This document shows, one piece after another, positions 22,994 through 35,886 of a stretch of DNA of 64,000 nt. The stretch comes from Melampsora larici-populina 98AG31 (Eukaryota; Basidiomycota; Pucciniomycetes; Pucciniales; Melampsoraceae), in contig NW_006768800.1 in NCBI RefSeq assembly GCF_000204055.1, forward strand, positions 619,967 through 683,966. Direction: 5' to 3'. The first letter of the stretch is position 1, and every line of letters starts with the position of its first letter. Below the pieces are notes generated by a model. It was not told the origin of the DNA. It searched no databases and saw only the letters and a list, made by a program, of their open reading frames with translations. Position numbers and translations under genes: made by a program.

Positions 22994-25900
22994 TAACCAT
23001 GTACAGTACATGACTGTGCCACAGTGTGTTACGTGTTGTCCGTACAGTTTCTTGTATTTATGTTTACTCCAATCTTTCAAAAGCTTTCACATAACCATAT
23101 CTTGTGAAAGCCAACATGATGGAGTCAGAACTGATGTGCTATTCATTGTACCCATAGTGGTCCTCTTTTTTAATGCCTTGGAGATGTTGCACATGTACCT
23201 TATAGCAATTGTACTATAGTCCTTCTATCCTTAGTTTAACACAAGCCCTTTCTGTGTAGCCACATCCACACACCTTACAGAGGTCCTTGCAACTTATCCT
23301 GAAATCTTGGCAGGCAGACTTCAAGGATCAAGTCCTCTTATGACATGTTTTAATTTTTCATGATTTGCTTGCTGATCATAAACAACAATCAATTTTGTCT
23401 TGTAGGCAAAGTTTAATGATTTTGTACAAGCTGTGTCCTACCAGATTGATCAACCAAGAAGAAACACTCCATCTTTGAATTCTTGAGGATTACTTTTCAA
23501 ACTTTATGTATGCCCAGGGAAAAAGTAAAAAGCAACATAAGAGGACTTAATTGTTATAATCTCTCTCTGTGCCAGGATTTCAACATTAGTCTCAAGGCCA
23601 TCTGCAAGGTGTGTGGATGTGGCTGTGCAGAGAGGGCTTGTTTTAAGTTAATTCTATTCATACATTGCAACCACAACACAGAATCCATCCTGAGGGGAGA
23701 TTGAAAGCTGATGATCATGTGTTGGTTCAAACCACGTGAACATACCAAAGTGTGTTGACCATGACTTTCATTGAGATTTCAGATCAAAATCATGTGAAAT
23801 CATGCCAAAAATATCCTCAGACCCACCCACAAGAAAATCTTGTGATTGGTCCTAGTTTTTGTTGGTAGTCACAAAGCTGGATGAGAGCCATGAACCATCC
23901 AAAAATCCAAAGGGGTTTGGGCACCCAAATGATCACCATCATTCATTGATTGATCACACCAGGGTTCCATGGTTTGATCATGGGTACAACCATATTTACT
24001 ACACAACTGGTCAGCTTCAGAGTGAAAAAGGGCTGCCAGGGTTTGATAAAAGGCTATGTGAGTCTCATAGGGTCAACTCAAATTTTGGATGGCTATCAGC
24101 AATATGATACTCATAGCTTTGCAACTTGTAATGACATGACATCATCCAACATTGTAGTTTAGAGTCTTTGACCCTCTGTGACCTAGGCTGAAGGTCAAAT
24201 CTGTTTGAAAACCAAACACATCATGATCAGTTTTTCTTCAAAGATATCTCACATATCATATCATCCAAGTGGATTTGATCAATCTATAACTTGGGCTTTG
24301 AATCCTCATTTGTTGAAGGTACATAACACATCATCTCTTTCATTTTGAGACGTTTTGAGCTGACTGTTTCTTTTGTATCAGATTGACTTGTACATAGTCA
24401 GCACTTATCAGATCAGAGATTTTTTCAAAGTAAATATAGGTGTCACTCCCTTTATTTTTCCTATAGCTACTTTACTTAGAACAAACATGCTTGTGTGTTA
24501 AGATTTCACTTCCATCCATAAGCATTTGTTTGTGTACATAGTGTTATTGCATCTTTGGAAATCCTGTCTCTGGATCCTTTTTAGATTATTCCTGAAATGT
24601 CATGAAGAAAGGTGAATCACGCTCCAGAAATCCAAAAGAACAACATCTTCCAGGAGTTCCACTGAACTTGGGAAACACTGATAAAAAAAGTGCAAAAGGA
24701 AAACCCGGTACTGGAACAAACTTAACAAAGTCCCTCGCCAAAGGCCCGAGCCCCAGCGAGGGTAATGGAACCCGTCACAGAAAGGAAGACATTTCAGGAA
24801 TTGAAATTTATTTCCTCAACACTTTTTTGTCGTCACTCATCGGTAAGACGAAAAATCATCTTACAAAGAGATTTTTGTGTTCTCCCACTCACCCCAGCAC
24901 CCTCCTAGCGGAGGAATCTACCAGGCTACAGCCCAACAATTCGCCCCCAAACACAATAAATACTAGAGCTGTTTTGACAATGGTTGATTATTTTTTCATC
25001 GCCAGTGGTCAACACCAATCCAAAAAAAGCACTTGGGTTTAAAAACATCTTGACAGGGACTATACCCTCTGTATCCTCAAAATTAGCAGAGAAACCAAAC
25101 TTGGTCAAGAAGAAAATTGGGTTTTGCAACATGATGCATCTTTCATTATTCATTCTCAGATCGGCTGTAACTGATTGAGATAAGTTTTCAGCAGTAGATG
25201 CTCAGAAAGTAAAAGCAAAAGAGCACATCCCCTGAAGAGGTGGATCGACTTCGTTAGTCCCAAGTGTACATCGCAAATCACCTAACCAAAATAATTCACC
25301 TCATAGTGAGTTTAGCTCAGGTCACGTACAACAAGCAGCACCCAAAGCTATTCATAGGTTTTTGATTTTAAATCTTTCCATGAATATTCCACCGGTTGAA
25401 ATATCCCAGCTGTTTGAGAATACAAGTCAAATCTCTCACATGATGGCCCTGTCATGAATCATGATCAACCAATCTGAATAAGTAAATTGACAAGGCGTGG
25501 TGGACGGTGAGGGTTACTTACTTACTTCAGTTGAGAAGATGATGATGAAAGTAAGTCCGTTATGAGTAAATTTGAAAACTGAAATCCCGATTGGACAATG
25601 TAATTTAAATCGGGTTTCTCTTTTTGCTCATTTCATAAAATTGAGGATGAAAAAAATGAATTGGTTTAAGAAGGTTCGATTGAAAATTTGATTTTTGAAG
25701 AAAGTCAATTTGAATGAGAGAGGTGAGAAGATGGTAAGTATTGATCACTACTGATGGAAATAGAATGATACAAATCAAACCTTTAAATCTCTCAACCCTT
25801 CAAAGAATTCCTCACACTAGTAAACTGTTAAATTGAGAGTGTCAGTGGATTCAAATTTCAAACCGATTCCAATTGACTTTAATTGATTTCCAACCATTAC

Positions 25901-26632
25901 TCATAGACGTTCAAATTCAATTCTTTGAGTTTTATGGATCAAAGCTCCTATGTTGTAGATGATTTGTCGTTGATATTGTAATGATTACGTAAAGTTCTTT
26001 GATCCGCTTCTGTTGTACTTGTCAAATTAGCCAATTTAGTTTTTCTTCTTGAAATTGATTTCTTGAATGTATGTTGTATGTAATTCAATGAAAATTATGA
26101 TTTTTTAAAGTGAAAAAGTGAAATAACTTGAATAATCCTTTTTTTAAAATCATCTTCTTTCTTGTTCTTAGAACTTCCTGTCGATCTTCACCTTCATTTT
26201 TTCAATCAATCAAAACTTACTGAGTAGTAGTACATACAACCCACACACCCACCCACGAAAATACTCAAACCCACTTAACAACAAACACAACTGCGCATTC
26301 TTATATTCCTATATCACTTCGACTCTTCTCACCAATCCCATTCATCCTTTCAGCCTCACCGTAGAAAGTAATAGACTTATACAGACTTCTTCCTCTTTCA
26401 AGAGATCCCCATTCTTCGATCAGGTTCATACACACCCTCCTTTCTTTCATTTTGCTCACAGCCCTAAAGCTCTAACTCTTTGGATCCACCACTTCTTACG
26501 TGACGACTACAGATCATCAGAATACATAAATCTTTCATCTCGAAAGTTTTACACTTCAAGTTTAATCAAGAACCTAACTGATTCTCAACTTCTTCAATTA
26601 AACTTTCAATTCAATCTTTTTTTTTTTTCATC
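22994..26632. other. Long intergenic region, no supported gene
   Basis: 3.6 kb. A 146-codon ORF at 24602-25042 has a Lys/Ser/Pro-rich low-complexity start and no recognised domain; I do not treat it as a gene. From about 25500 the DNA is AT-rich, and from 26200 it is CT- and CA-rich, the likely promoter and 5' UTR of the G-alpha gene. Confidence 0.6.
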
Positions 26633-28366
26633 ATGGGATGTTCTTCATCAAAGTATCCTGCCGATAATGATGCTAATCAACGAAGCGCAGCCATTGATGC
26701 TCAAATCAAAAAGGATCGTAATAATGCTAGGTGTGAAGGATAAAGATTCTCTATTATGATCACAGAAATTCGAAATAGATTAGGTTACACTTCAAATCGT
26801 TAACTTTTATTCATCTTGTGTTTTTTTTGTTTATTGCCTTTTTTAGAAAAGAAATTAAGATCTTATTACTTGGAGCTGGTGAATCTGGAAAGTCAACACT
26901 TGTGAAGGTAAGTTTGAATTGAATTCTACTTTTTTCAAGATACTCGTAACAGTCACAGAAGCTCATGATGGTTTTTTACTTGGTTTACTTTCTTTGTATC
27001 ACTTTTTAGCAAATGAAATGTCTTTGGGATAGGCCTTATACAGTTCAAGAAAGGGAATCGTATCGAGAAATCATCTTTGCAAATACCATTACTTCTATTC
27101 AAGTTGTTCTTGACGCTCTTCCTGCATTACAAGGTATCGAAATACCTGCTGAAGTAGGTGATGCTGAGAGGATCGATTTACTACTCGCACTTCCTGCCGA
27201 TGCACATGACACCGATACGCTCGATCCAGAAGTGACTAGTGCTATTTATCATCTTTGGTCTCGAAACGGTCTTAAACAAGCTGTTTCACTCAGTCATCTC
27301 TATCAACTAAACGACTCTGCACCTTAGTCAGTCTTTTTTTCGACATTGTTTCCTATCTTCTTACACAGTCCTGACTATTATTCATTTCCTTTTTTTCTTT
27401 TTTTAGTTATTTCGATAATATTCAAAGGATCGGACAACCTGGTTATATTCCTACAGAACAAGATATTGTTCGCTCAAGAGTCAAATCTACAGGTATTTCG
27501 GAAAGTACTTATAATGTGGGTCAATTGATTTGGAAAGTATTTGATGTGGGAGGTCAACGTTCTGAACGAAAGAAATGGTAAGCGTTCATCGGTCGATCAT
27601 TCATTCCTTGGCTCTCATTGGAACTTATCTCATTCGGCTCATTATTTAGGATACATTGTTTTGAAAATGTGAATGTGTTGATCTTCTTTGTGGCCATCAA
27701 TGAGTATGATCAAGTTTTGTATGAAGATGAGAGTGTCGTAAGCATCCCCCTAAAGCTTTACTTCAATCGTATACCTTCTTACATATCTCCGTCTCTTTAT
27801 CAGAATCGAATGGCCGAAGCTGCAACATTATTTGATTCGATCTGTAATTCCCAGTGGTTTCGTCAAACACAGATGATTCTCTGTAAGTCCAGAAGATCTC
27901 TAACCACAAAAACAAATCAAATTGACAAATGTCCTTTTTCCATTGGTTTTAGTTTTTAACAAAATCGATCTTTTCAAGGCTAAACTTGCTACCTCGCCTC
28001 TTTCACATCGGTTCCCTGAGTATCGAGGTGATAGTTCATATGAAGCAGCCTCTAAATTCATTCATCGCAACTTTTTACTACTCTCACGTGATCCTCAGAA
28101 AGATATCATCACTCACTTTACTTGTGCTACAGATTCTCAGCGTGGGTATTCATTGATTTTATATGAAGGTTTTGATCTCTTTACTTATTTGGTTTTTTGT
28201 CTTTTTTTTAGAAATCTCGGTCATTTTGTCTGGTGTACAAGAATCAATTTTACGGAAAAACCTTGCAGCTGCTGTGAGTATTTTCTTTTTCACTTGCTCA
28301 CTTGATCTTCCTTTACTGAAACCCGAAACTTGAACTTTTTGAAACTTTTTGTAGGGTTATGTTTAA
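26633..28366 (+). CDS. Heterotrimeric G-protein alpha subunit
   Basis: Nine exons: 26633-26730, 26847-26907, 27010-27326, 27407-27577, 27650-27737, 27804-27882, 27953-28141, 28212-28273, 28355-28366; 358 residues, the family's usual size. MGCSSSK at the start has Gly2 for myristoylation and Cys3 for palmitoylation. The GTPase boxes are complete: P-loop GAGESGKST (residues 42-50), switch I SRVKSTGI with the Arg finger, switch [21 protein letters not shown] and TCATDS. The protein ends NLAAAGYV, the canonical length after the last helix, without the Cys that pertussis toxin modifies. Known role: at the plasma membrane it couples seven-helix receptors to cAMP or MAP-kinase signalling, for example in pheromone or nutrient sensing. 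I cannot say which of the fungal G-alpha paralogues this is. Confidence 0.95.
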
Positions 28367-30184
28367 ACCTCTTAAACCAATCTCATCATGACTTTCAAGG
28401 TTAATTGTTCATCTCTTCTTCTTCTTCTTTCTCCTACTCTCTTTTCATCATCAATAACATTCATTACAGATATACATATATATATATATATGTGTGTGTT
28501 TAATCGATCCCATTTTTTTTTGGTTTTTGAAAGGAATGGGAATGGAAGGAATAAAGAAGAAATAAGAAAAAAAAAGGATTTGTAGTAGCTTTGGTTTTCA
28601 GTTTGTTGTAAACTTGGCTCTTGGTTGATTTCTTTTTTTTGATTTCGATACTTTTGGTTTCTTACTTTTCTTTCTTTGGTTTCTTTTCCTTTTTCTCGTC
28701 GTTTTTTTTTCCTTTGGTTTTTTGACATCTATTATCTAAATAAAACATTACATAACCTTACCTTACGATTCTTTCTTTTTTTAACTCTACTTTTTATTGT
28801 GTATATGTTCAAAGAGAGAGAAAAAATCTAAATTCTGTTTATATCTTGGAATTACCTTTTCTTTTTTTCTTTTCTGTTGATGTGATGTGATGTGATGTGA
28901 TATTTGATGGATTATTTTGGATAATTTGCTATTTTTTTTACAATAAAAAACTTTTTTCTTTTGTTTTTTTTGGAATTTATATATGATTTGATTATTTTCT
29001 TTGAATTTTTTGGTTTTTTTGACTTGGTTTTTTTTTTGAAACAAGAAAAAAAGAAAAAAATTAATCATTTGTTTCATTTATCAATTTACTTTTCTTTTCT
29101 TTAAAAAAAACCTTTCCTTTTTTCTTTCTTTTTTTCTTTTCTTTTTTTGTTTGATTTTTTTTGATTTATCATTTTTTTCTCATGTTTTTTTTTTCAATTT
29201 TTGGATGTTTAATGGAATTTGATTTGTGAAAACTGAAAAAAAGGGGTTTTCTTCCTATCTGAGTGAATTGTTGACTTTTCTTGGAAAATTGTATTGGATT
29301 TCTTTTGTCCACCTATTATTGAGTGGTTTGTGTTTGGTGCCTTTTTGAGGGTTGAGTACTGAACTGTGAGGTGAGGATTATGGGCATGGTGTTTTGAGCA
29401 GTGGGCCTGGAAGAAAGTGTATCTTGGACTTACATTGACTGATTTGAATAATTGCTTTATTTGAGATACACCCTCATGCTATGAAATGTATAAATGTGGT
29501 GTAGGTGGTAGCCCATTCTGTGTGAGGTCAAAACAAGAACAAATATGTTCCAAGATTGTTCAGGGAGAGAAAGAAAAGACATATGTATAGAAGAACACAT
29601 TGAGTGACAAACAAAACAAACAAGCAGAGAAACATGTATTATTGTTGGTCTTGTTTTAGTCATATATTCATGATTGGTTAGATATTATGTACTGAGTTGT
29701 GGTATTTCATATCAAGATCTTATTATGTTAGGAGTGATTGGATTTGGTTGCTGGATGCATACTGTTACTAGGATTTGGTTTTGTGTGTTGCGGATTGTTG
29801 TGTGTTACAGATTGTTGTGTGTTACAGATTTTTGTTTCTTTTTATTTCATATTATCTTATGTGTGGTCTTTTTAAATTTCTCTTCTTTTGTTTTTCAAGA
29901 CTATAAAGTCTTCTACATATGTCTATGTACCAAGGTTAGAAGTTAGAACCTTATTTTTTGGAAGCTTTTGAATTCTTGATTGCAAACTCACTTAATTTTG
30001 TATTTGTGGATCTTTGCATGACTCATAGGTATGTTTTTTTATCTCTCTGTCTTATTTCTTTTCATGCTTTGTTGCTATATTTTTACTTGCTGTAAAATAA
30101 ACATTATGATCTGTTTGAAGGTTTGACTTCCTCGATCACAAACTCACTTCTTTTGTGATTTGAAATTGTGGATCTGTGCATGAC
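28367..30184. other. AT-rich low-complexity intergenic region
   Basis: 3' flank of the G-alpha gene. A (TA)n(TG)n microsatellite lies near 28475-28500, long T- and CTTT-rich runs at 28560-29200, and a GATGT repeat near 28878. Two related segments of about 65 bp lie near 29967-30031 and 30121-30191 (shared CAAACTCACTT … GTGGATCT.TGCATGACT). No gene recognised. Confidence 0.65.
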
Positions 30185-30190
30185 TTGTAT

Positions 30191-30480
30191 CTATCTGCTG
30201 TTGGTACTTAGCATTTGACTCAGGTAATGTGGGTTGTCTTGATGGTCAAGAACTGCCCATATATCTGTGGAAAAGGAATTGATTGAGCCCCAGAAATGAG
30301 ACTGACAAAATGGTTGCCATTCACATATGCAAGGATGATGGGTTTCTTCAGGTGGTGTGTGATACGGGAAAAAAGTAGAGCAATCAACCCCAAAGGGATC
30401 AAAGACTACAACTGGACAGTTGTAAGGACTGTCAATAAGCTGTACACCAAGTGCATGCCCGCCGCTCAAGTCAACCCACT
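30191..30480 (-). pseudogene. Fragment resembling an OTU/Ulp1-like peptidase of transposons
   Basis: Two overlapping minus-strand frames together read like the end of a transposon-associated cysteine protease domain. One frame has SPYNCPVVVFDPFG and STFFPY; the other has KPIILAYVNGNHFVSLISG, where the NHFVSL block resembles the catalytic-His region of OTU-type domains. A frameshift near 30350 separates them. The catalytic Cys region is not identifiable. The fragment lies next to duplicated and inverted-repeat DNA, as expected for decayed transposon sequence. Family assignment is tentative. Confidence 0.35.
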
Positions 30481-30550
30481 AGGTCCTCAATGATTTCTGT
30501 TGCATAAGTTTTGGCATGTTGGGTCTCCACTCCACCTTGCATCTTAGGAG

Positions 30551-30977
30551 TATGTGTTGCAGAAACATTTCAGGAGTGAGTGGGGTGGCATTCACCAAGT
30601 CAAGATGTGACTTGGAGGTGATGTTGTTGATGAAGAGTGACTCTAGTGACCTTAAAATAATCTGATATCCTTGATCACCATAACTGGAACAAGTAACACA
30701 TGAGTTCAGAAACTATTTGATGAGCATGGATGAGGCAGAAGATTTACACTCAATATCAAGGTCATCCAACCTCAAAGTGCGCACATGTTGCAGAAACATT
30801 TTGGGCGTGATTGGGGTAGCCTTCACCATGTCAAGATGTGACTTGGACTTGATGTTGTTGATGAAGAGTGACTCCAGTTTCCTTACAAGAATCTAATGTT
30901 CTTTATCACCATAACTGGAACAAGTGACACACAATTCAAAAACTATTTGATGAGCATGAATGAGGCAAAAGATTCCA
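30551..30977. repeat. Diverged tandem duplication, period 231 bp
   Basis: Starting at the shared TTGCAGAAACATTT (30557 and 30788), about 190 bp recur with perhaps 85 percent identity, including TCAAGATGTGACTTGGA, GATGTTGTTGATGAAGAG and CACCATAACTGGAACAAGT. The lack of stop-free frames suggests old decayed sequence. Confidence 0.85.
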
Positions 30978-31704
30978 ATCAACCTGAAAGTGGGCCTTTT
31001 GAATATCAATACCCATCATGATATTGCCTTTATCAATCCTTCTCTTCTTGGCATCCTCATAGTAAGAAGAACTTTTGACACTGTTGATGATGTTGCTCAG
31101 AGTAATGTGATGTTTATTGATGCAACTGTGGTGGAAATAAGGCAGATGGTTGCTTAAGTCATGAGATTTGAGATGAAAGATTGATGAAATAAACACTGGA
31201 GTGGACATACTTTGGTACTCCAACAAAATAAATTGTGGGTGGCCACACTTTGCTGTAACCTAATGGAATAATGTCTGTCTTGGCATGATGAAAATAACAG
31301 AAGTCAGTAGCTTGGGTGAACCGTTCAACAGCAACAATAAAAATTTGAATAAAGCACACCAACATAAACATGTACAATGAGAAAGATACTAATTACAGGC
31401 AGTGACAAAGCTTGTGCATGTCCAATTCTTTTGTAGATGTTTGGAATTGCTAGGAGGGTATCCTTCATTTTGATCAGCTTCATTGCAGGATCCTTTGGAT
31501 GCGGCTGGTAACAGGAAGGCCAAAATTCTTCATATTTGTTTGAATTGTTCTTGGTTTCTGAGTCAGGTAAAGGTCCCTTGTGCTGTGAGACTTTGTGTGA
31601 GTCCACATCCTGTACTTCATCATCATCCAAATCATTGATATGCATGAAGAAAGTTTATTTGATGATCTTTGAATTTGGTGACTGCTGCAATTGATTATAA
31701 TTAC

Positions 31705-31869
31705 GGGATACAAAGTTAAAACTGGGATTTTTTTCCCAGTTTCCCAGTTTTTGTTTTTGGCTGTGTTTGGAACTTTCCCACGTTCTCCCAGTTTCCCAGT
31801 TTGCGTTTTTGGCTGTATTTTGAAAACTGGGAAACTGGGAAAAAACTCCCAGTTTTAACTTTGTATCCC
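31705..31869. mobile_element. 165-bp foldback/MITE-like element
   Basis: The left end GGGATACAAAGTTAAAACTG is the reverse complement of the right end over about 22 bp, and the pairing extends inward through AAAACTGGGA…TCCCAGTTT blocks. The middle holds two related units with CCCAGTTTCCCAGTTT and GTTTTTGGCTGT. No coding capacity, no clear target duplication. Confidence 0.85.
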
Positions 31870-32212
31870 ATAAATGAAAGAGTTTGATGCAGATTGATTT
31901 TCAACACACTACAAAGCAAAGGTATGAACCTAGATGGACAGGTTAAAGATCAAGCTCTGGATGAACTCAACAGAAGTATACATAGAAGAGATGATCATGC
32001 TCTTATCTTCAAAGGAGCAGGAAGAATGAAAAGATGTGGAAAAGTGAGCTAGGTTGACAAATTGGTTGAAAATCATAAAAGAAAAAGACTTACTCTGAGT
32101 TTTCACATTCTTGATGGTGACAAACTCAGAGCTTGAGAGAGTACATGTATATATGACTAATGATTGGAAAAGAGAAAACAGCAAGGACCATGGACATCAA
32201 ATGAATCTATAC

Positions 32213-33030
32213 AGGACCCCTGAATGCTCCTACAAAGGGTAGTGAAAGAAAAGTACCTTTTTGACTTCCGCAGATCGCCACCCCTACCAAACGGCTAAGT
32301 GTGTTCCTGGCTTTACCCATAGCTCTAAGGGGGTCTTGCTTTTTACTTGGTCTTTCTTGAGACCTTTCACGAGTCCTTTATTGACCTTGAAAGTACAGAG
32401 ACAGATGTGAGGAGGGGAACTTGTATGCACTGAGCGCTGCAGTCCAACATATGGTAGACTAACTATTCTTAAGCCACTCAATAATGTTTTGAAAAATGGA
32501 CTTCATGGGGTGAATTTTTTTGTTTGCATTGAGCTTTTGCTTTTCACATTATATTAAAGATGTTTTGAACAATTGTTAAATGGAGTCAATAAACAAAATC
32601 AACTTGTTTTTTGAAAAAGCCATCATTTCCATAAGTGACGCCTTGCTTTGAAAGCGCCTCCTGCTTATAGATGAAAGTACTTCCTGCTTTTGATTAAAAG
32701 TCCCTCTCGCTGACAACCAAAAGTACCTCTTACCTTCAGTCAGCTATCTTCAGCCTCTAGCTCAATGGATCATGGGCTGTCCGCTATCTCGGCATTTTAC
32801 CCAATTTTGAAGTTCCAGCTACTCTGAGTTGCGGTTCCATGTCACAATGTGTACAAGAACAGACAGGCATCTGTCAAAGGCTGACATGGATGGCAAAAAC
32901 AAGCAATCAAATAAAGCAGAAATTGGGCAGAATCAAAGCGTGCTGGTATAATCCCATGAATTTTAACCCTGTGGGAGTCAAAAAATGAACTTTTTTTTTA
33001 CTACCCTTTGTAGGGGCATTCCGGGGTCCT
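32213..33030. mobile_element. 818-bp non-autonomous DNA transposon
   Basis: Starts AGGACCCCTGAATGCTCC and ends, read on the opposite strand, AGGACCCCGGAATGCCCC; about 32 bp of inverted repeat with two mismatches, reaching CTACAAAGGGTAGT. Flanking 8-mers ATCTATAC (32205-32212) and ATCTAGAC (33031-33038) fit an 8-bp target duplication with one change. No transposase frame inside. The superfamily is uncertain; an 8-bp duplication would suit hAT. Confidence 0.9.
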
Positions 33031-33038
33031 ATCTAGAC

Positions 33039-35620
33039 CAAAAGGGACAAGTTAAATGGGAACAGGAAACATGGCTACAAAAAATCCCAAACAAGGAATA
33101 AATGGAAGTGAGCCCTTTACTAAACTGTCTTGATGGAGAACATGCCAGAGTCCAGACAATATACCCAAGGGTGAAATTTCCACCAATTTGTTGAGGCCAC
33201 AACTTATGGAGACTGAGGAGGTGATTACTAATTGGAATAAAGCTGAAGGGTTGAAAATTGGTTTTAATCAGGAAGATGGTATTTGTCTCAAGATTGTGGA
33301 GGATGTGGAGATGTGGAGGATGTGGAGATCCAACCACACTTGAGATTAGACTTCCTTGGTGCTCTTTCGAGAATCTTCTAGCAGGTATTAATTCTCAGCA
33401 TCCATTTTGAAACTTGTGAATTCTTCTCTTGGTTCTTAATATAGCTAGTTTCCTTTTCCTACCTTATAGTGCACTTCTTTCTAAGGTAGTAATCTAGGTA
33501 TGGGGTACAGGCATAAAACCTCTCACAGAGCTCTTCTTAGAAATCAAGAGAGTCTCTTGTGAAGAGTTAGTTCCAGAGAAAGGAGGAGAGTCTCTCTTAA
33601 CTCATTGGTTAGTTTTAAGGAGAGAGTCTTGGGTTTAGAGATTTTATCTGCCCCTTGTTACCTTTCTCTTGCATCTAGAAAGGAACTATGCAAAAAAGGG
33701 TCCTGCAACACCAGGTGGTACTTATTTGTAGTGTGGGAGGGAGGTTTGAAAAACTAAGATTCAGGGATTCAGAACTAGTAGGGTTATTGCTAACAGGACA
33801 GGGATAAGGTTGGTTGAGAATAGTTTATTGGAGTGAAGATGGAAGCAATGATATTAGAAAACTTGAATAGGGAGACAACCAGGGAACAAGCTGTAATACA
33901 TTGGAGGCCTTTCTTTTATAGATCCTGAGGGCCTTTGAATCAAGCGGAGTTACAAGCATATGACTCTATCCAGAGATCTTCCTGTGAGTGTTGTCATATA
34001 ACCACAATGGTCTTTAGTCTAGACTCTCCCTACTGAGATCTAGAGTGTAGGTTGTTCTCTCTTGTGTCCAAGTAGTCCGCTTTCAAGCCTTCTTGAAGTC
34101 AACCACCCTCATGGACACATCTAACACTTTGTGCCTTGCATAAGAGGCAATCCATTTTCTGCTAGAAAGAAAAGGAGGTTTGTACTCAGTGTGTGGCCAT
34201 TCTTGTCAGCCTTCCATGCACAATGAATTTACATGTTTGACCTACTATCACTATCTACAAGATTTCAATAACACCCAACCCCAGCACAGGCCAGTGCAGA
34301 CTGTGCTAAACTGTGCTGCACCAAAAATGTCCAAATTTCACATACCCACTGCGTTGCTCTGGTGTGTCATTACCCAAAGTCTTGGAGGCCCCTGTGGTGT
34401 GCTCCAGCGCAGGTAAGGTCAGCGCAGTGGGCAAAAAACTGTATTCAGTCTTTTGCAGATGGCAAGCATAATTTTTTGATTTCCCAAAGCAGAGCATAGG
34501 TGGGGGTAGTCAGAACCACTGTGCTGCAAAAAGGCACGGTGGTCAGAAATATCAAAGATCCTGCGCTGTTTATTGGCACAGTCACAAAATTTCCAGAAAC
34601 CCCAGTGCTGAGCCACAGTGCATGCGCAGTCTGCGCTGCAAGTCAGGCATTGATGTCAAGTATCAGTTTATGTGTTTTATCAAGCTTGATTTCAAGGTAT
34701 CTTGTCTTCCTTCCTTTCATAGTTTACCTGTCAGTTCTACTTCTTGCTAGGACTCTTATTTATTAACTTGTCACACTGCTGGCCCTCTTGTTGCAATAGC
34801 TGCAGTAAACTACTTTGACATCAATACAAAGAAATGCTCAAAATGAGGGATACCAACTATCAGATACAAAAGTAATAGTGGCACTCTTTTGTATTATTTC
34901 ATCATTGAATTTGTGATTGCTCATGGATTAAAGGTTTGGAAAAAGCTCAAGTTGAATAATGTAGAGATGGTGTTTTCCAGTAAGGTTTTTCTCCCAGCTT
35001 CATGATATAATTTCTCAACAACTTGTTTTCCTTCATAGAAAACTACTCATTCTTATTGTATTTCAAATCACAGTCTATATGTACTCCTCATCTTGGACAA
35101 GTGGTTAGTTTGTAATTCAGATGTTCCACTTGTATTTGAAAGTCAAACTCAAGTGGATCATTTTCTTTAGTCATATCTATCTATGGGCTTTGTATTGCAT
35201 CAGTGAGATCACCCACTATGGTTGCATTAAAGACATGATTTAGCATCAGTTTAACACTAAATTATACACAGGTCCACTCTGGACCTGTTTCAGACTGGTG
35301 GTCTGCACAACCGTGTCAAATCTTGCATTTCACCCGTCCAAATCCACAAAATCCTACAACTTGGTTTATCATACTTTTGGAGCATCAAATTGGTCAACTC
35401 GATCCATCCAACTCTACACCCTACACCTTCACTTAAAAACTTCCCTCTGACCTTGAGATACCAACATATCAACAGTGGGTCTTCCCTCTGAACCTTATCA
35501 TGTTGTGCTTGTTTTTTCAAAAAAAGCAAGCTTACCCAATTGATTTTACTGAAATCATGCAAGGTAGTCTTGTTGCTCATGCTCAACATATGAAACCTTT
35601 GGTTCACCGTCTCAATATCC
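33039..35620. other. Intergenic repeat-rich DNA, no supported gene
   Basis: 33340-34130 has an LTR-like composition but no convincing ends. 34270-34640 is rich in CTGTGCT / GTGCAG words in both orientations. ORFs here are short and without recognisable domains. Confidence 0.5.
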
Positions 35621-35886
35621 TTGTAGCACGTCAACGTGCACACACAGAGAGTTTCAAAATAAATTTGAAAATCTTTTGGTCAGATTTAGACTGAGCTTGC
35701 TCTTGAGAACCCTTTGTGAACAATGATTTTGTTATGGGATTCACAGAATCCTTTGTCAACAGCTGGGGTCAACTGACTGCCAACATCCCAGTTTATAAAG
35801 GGAAGATGTGTCTGTTGTGAAACCTCTTCAATAGGTCTGTCAAGTGTCTAAGGAAACTACTTGGTGTGTGCATGTGGATGTGCTCT
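35621..35886. mobile_element. Second, diverged copy of the MITE found in the hAT element
   Basis: About 266 bp matching 19849-20116 along the whole length, in the same orientation: GTAGCACGT.. start, AATCTTTTGGTCAGATTTAG, AGAATCCTTTGTCAACAGCT, and an end GTGTGTGCATGTGGATGTGCTC. The right inverted repeat is more decayed here and no target duplication is visible, so this copy looks older. Confidence 0.85.

Noticed and set aside
24602..25042. 146-codon plus-strand ORF
   Set aside because: Low-complexity start, no domain, no supporting splice sites or homologous pattern; likely chance.
33340..34130. Possible solo LTR
   Set aside because: Composition and a TCTAACA-like end near 34126 suggested an LTR, but no matching TG…CA start and no consistent target duplication could be found.
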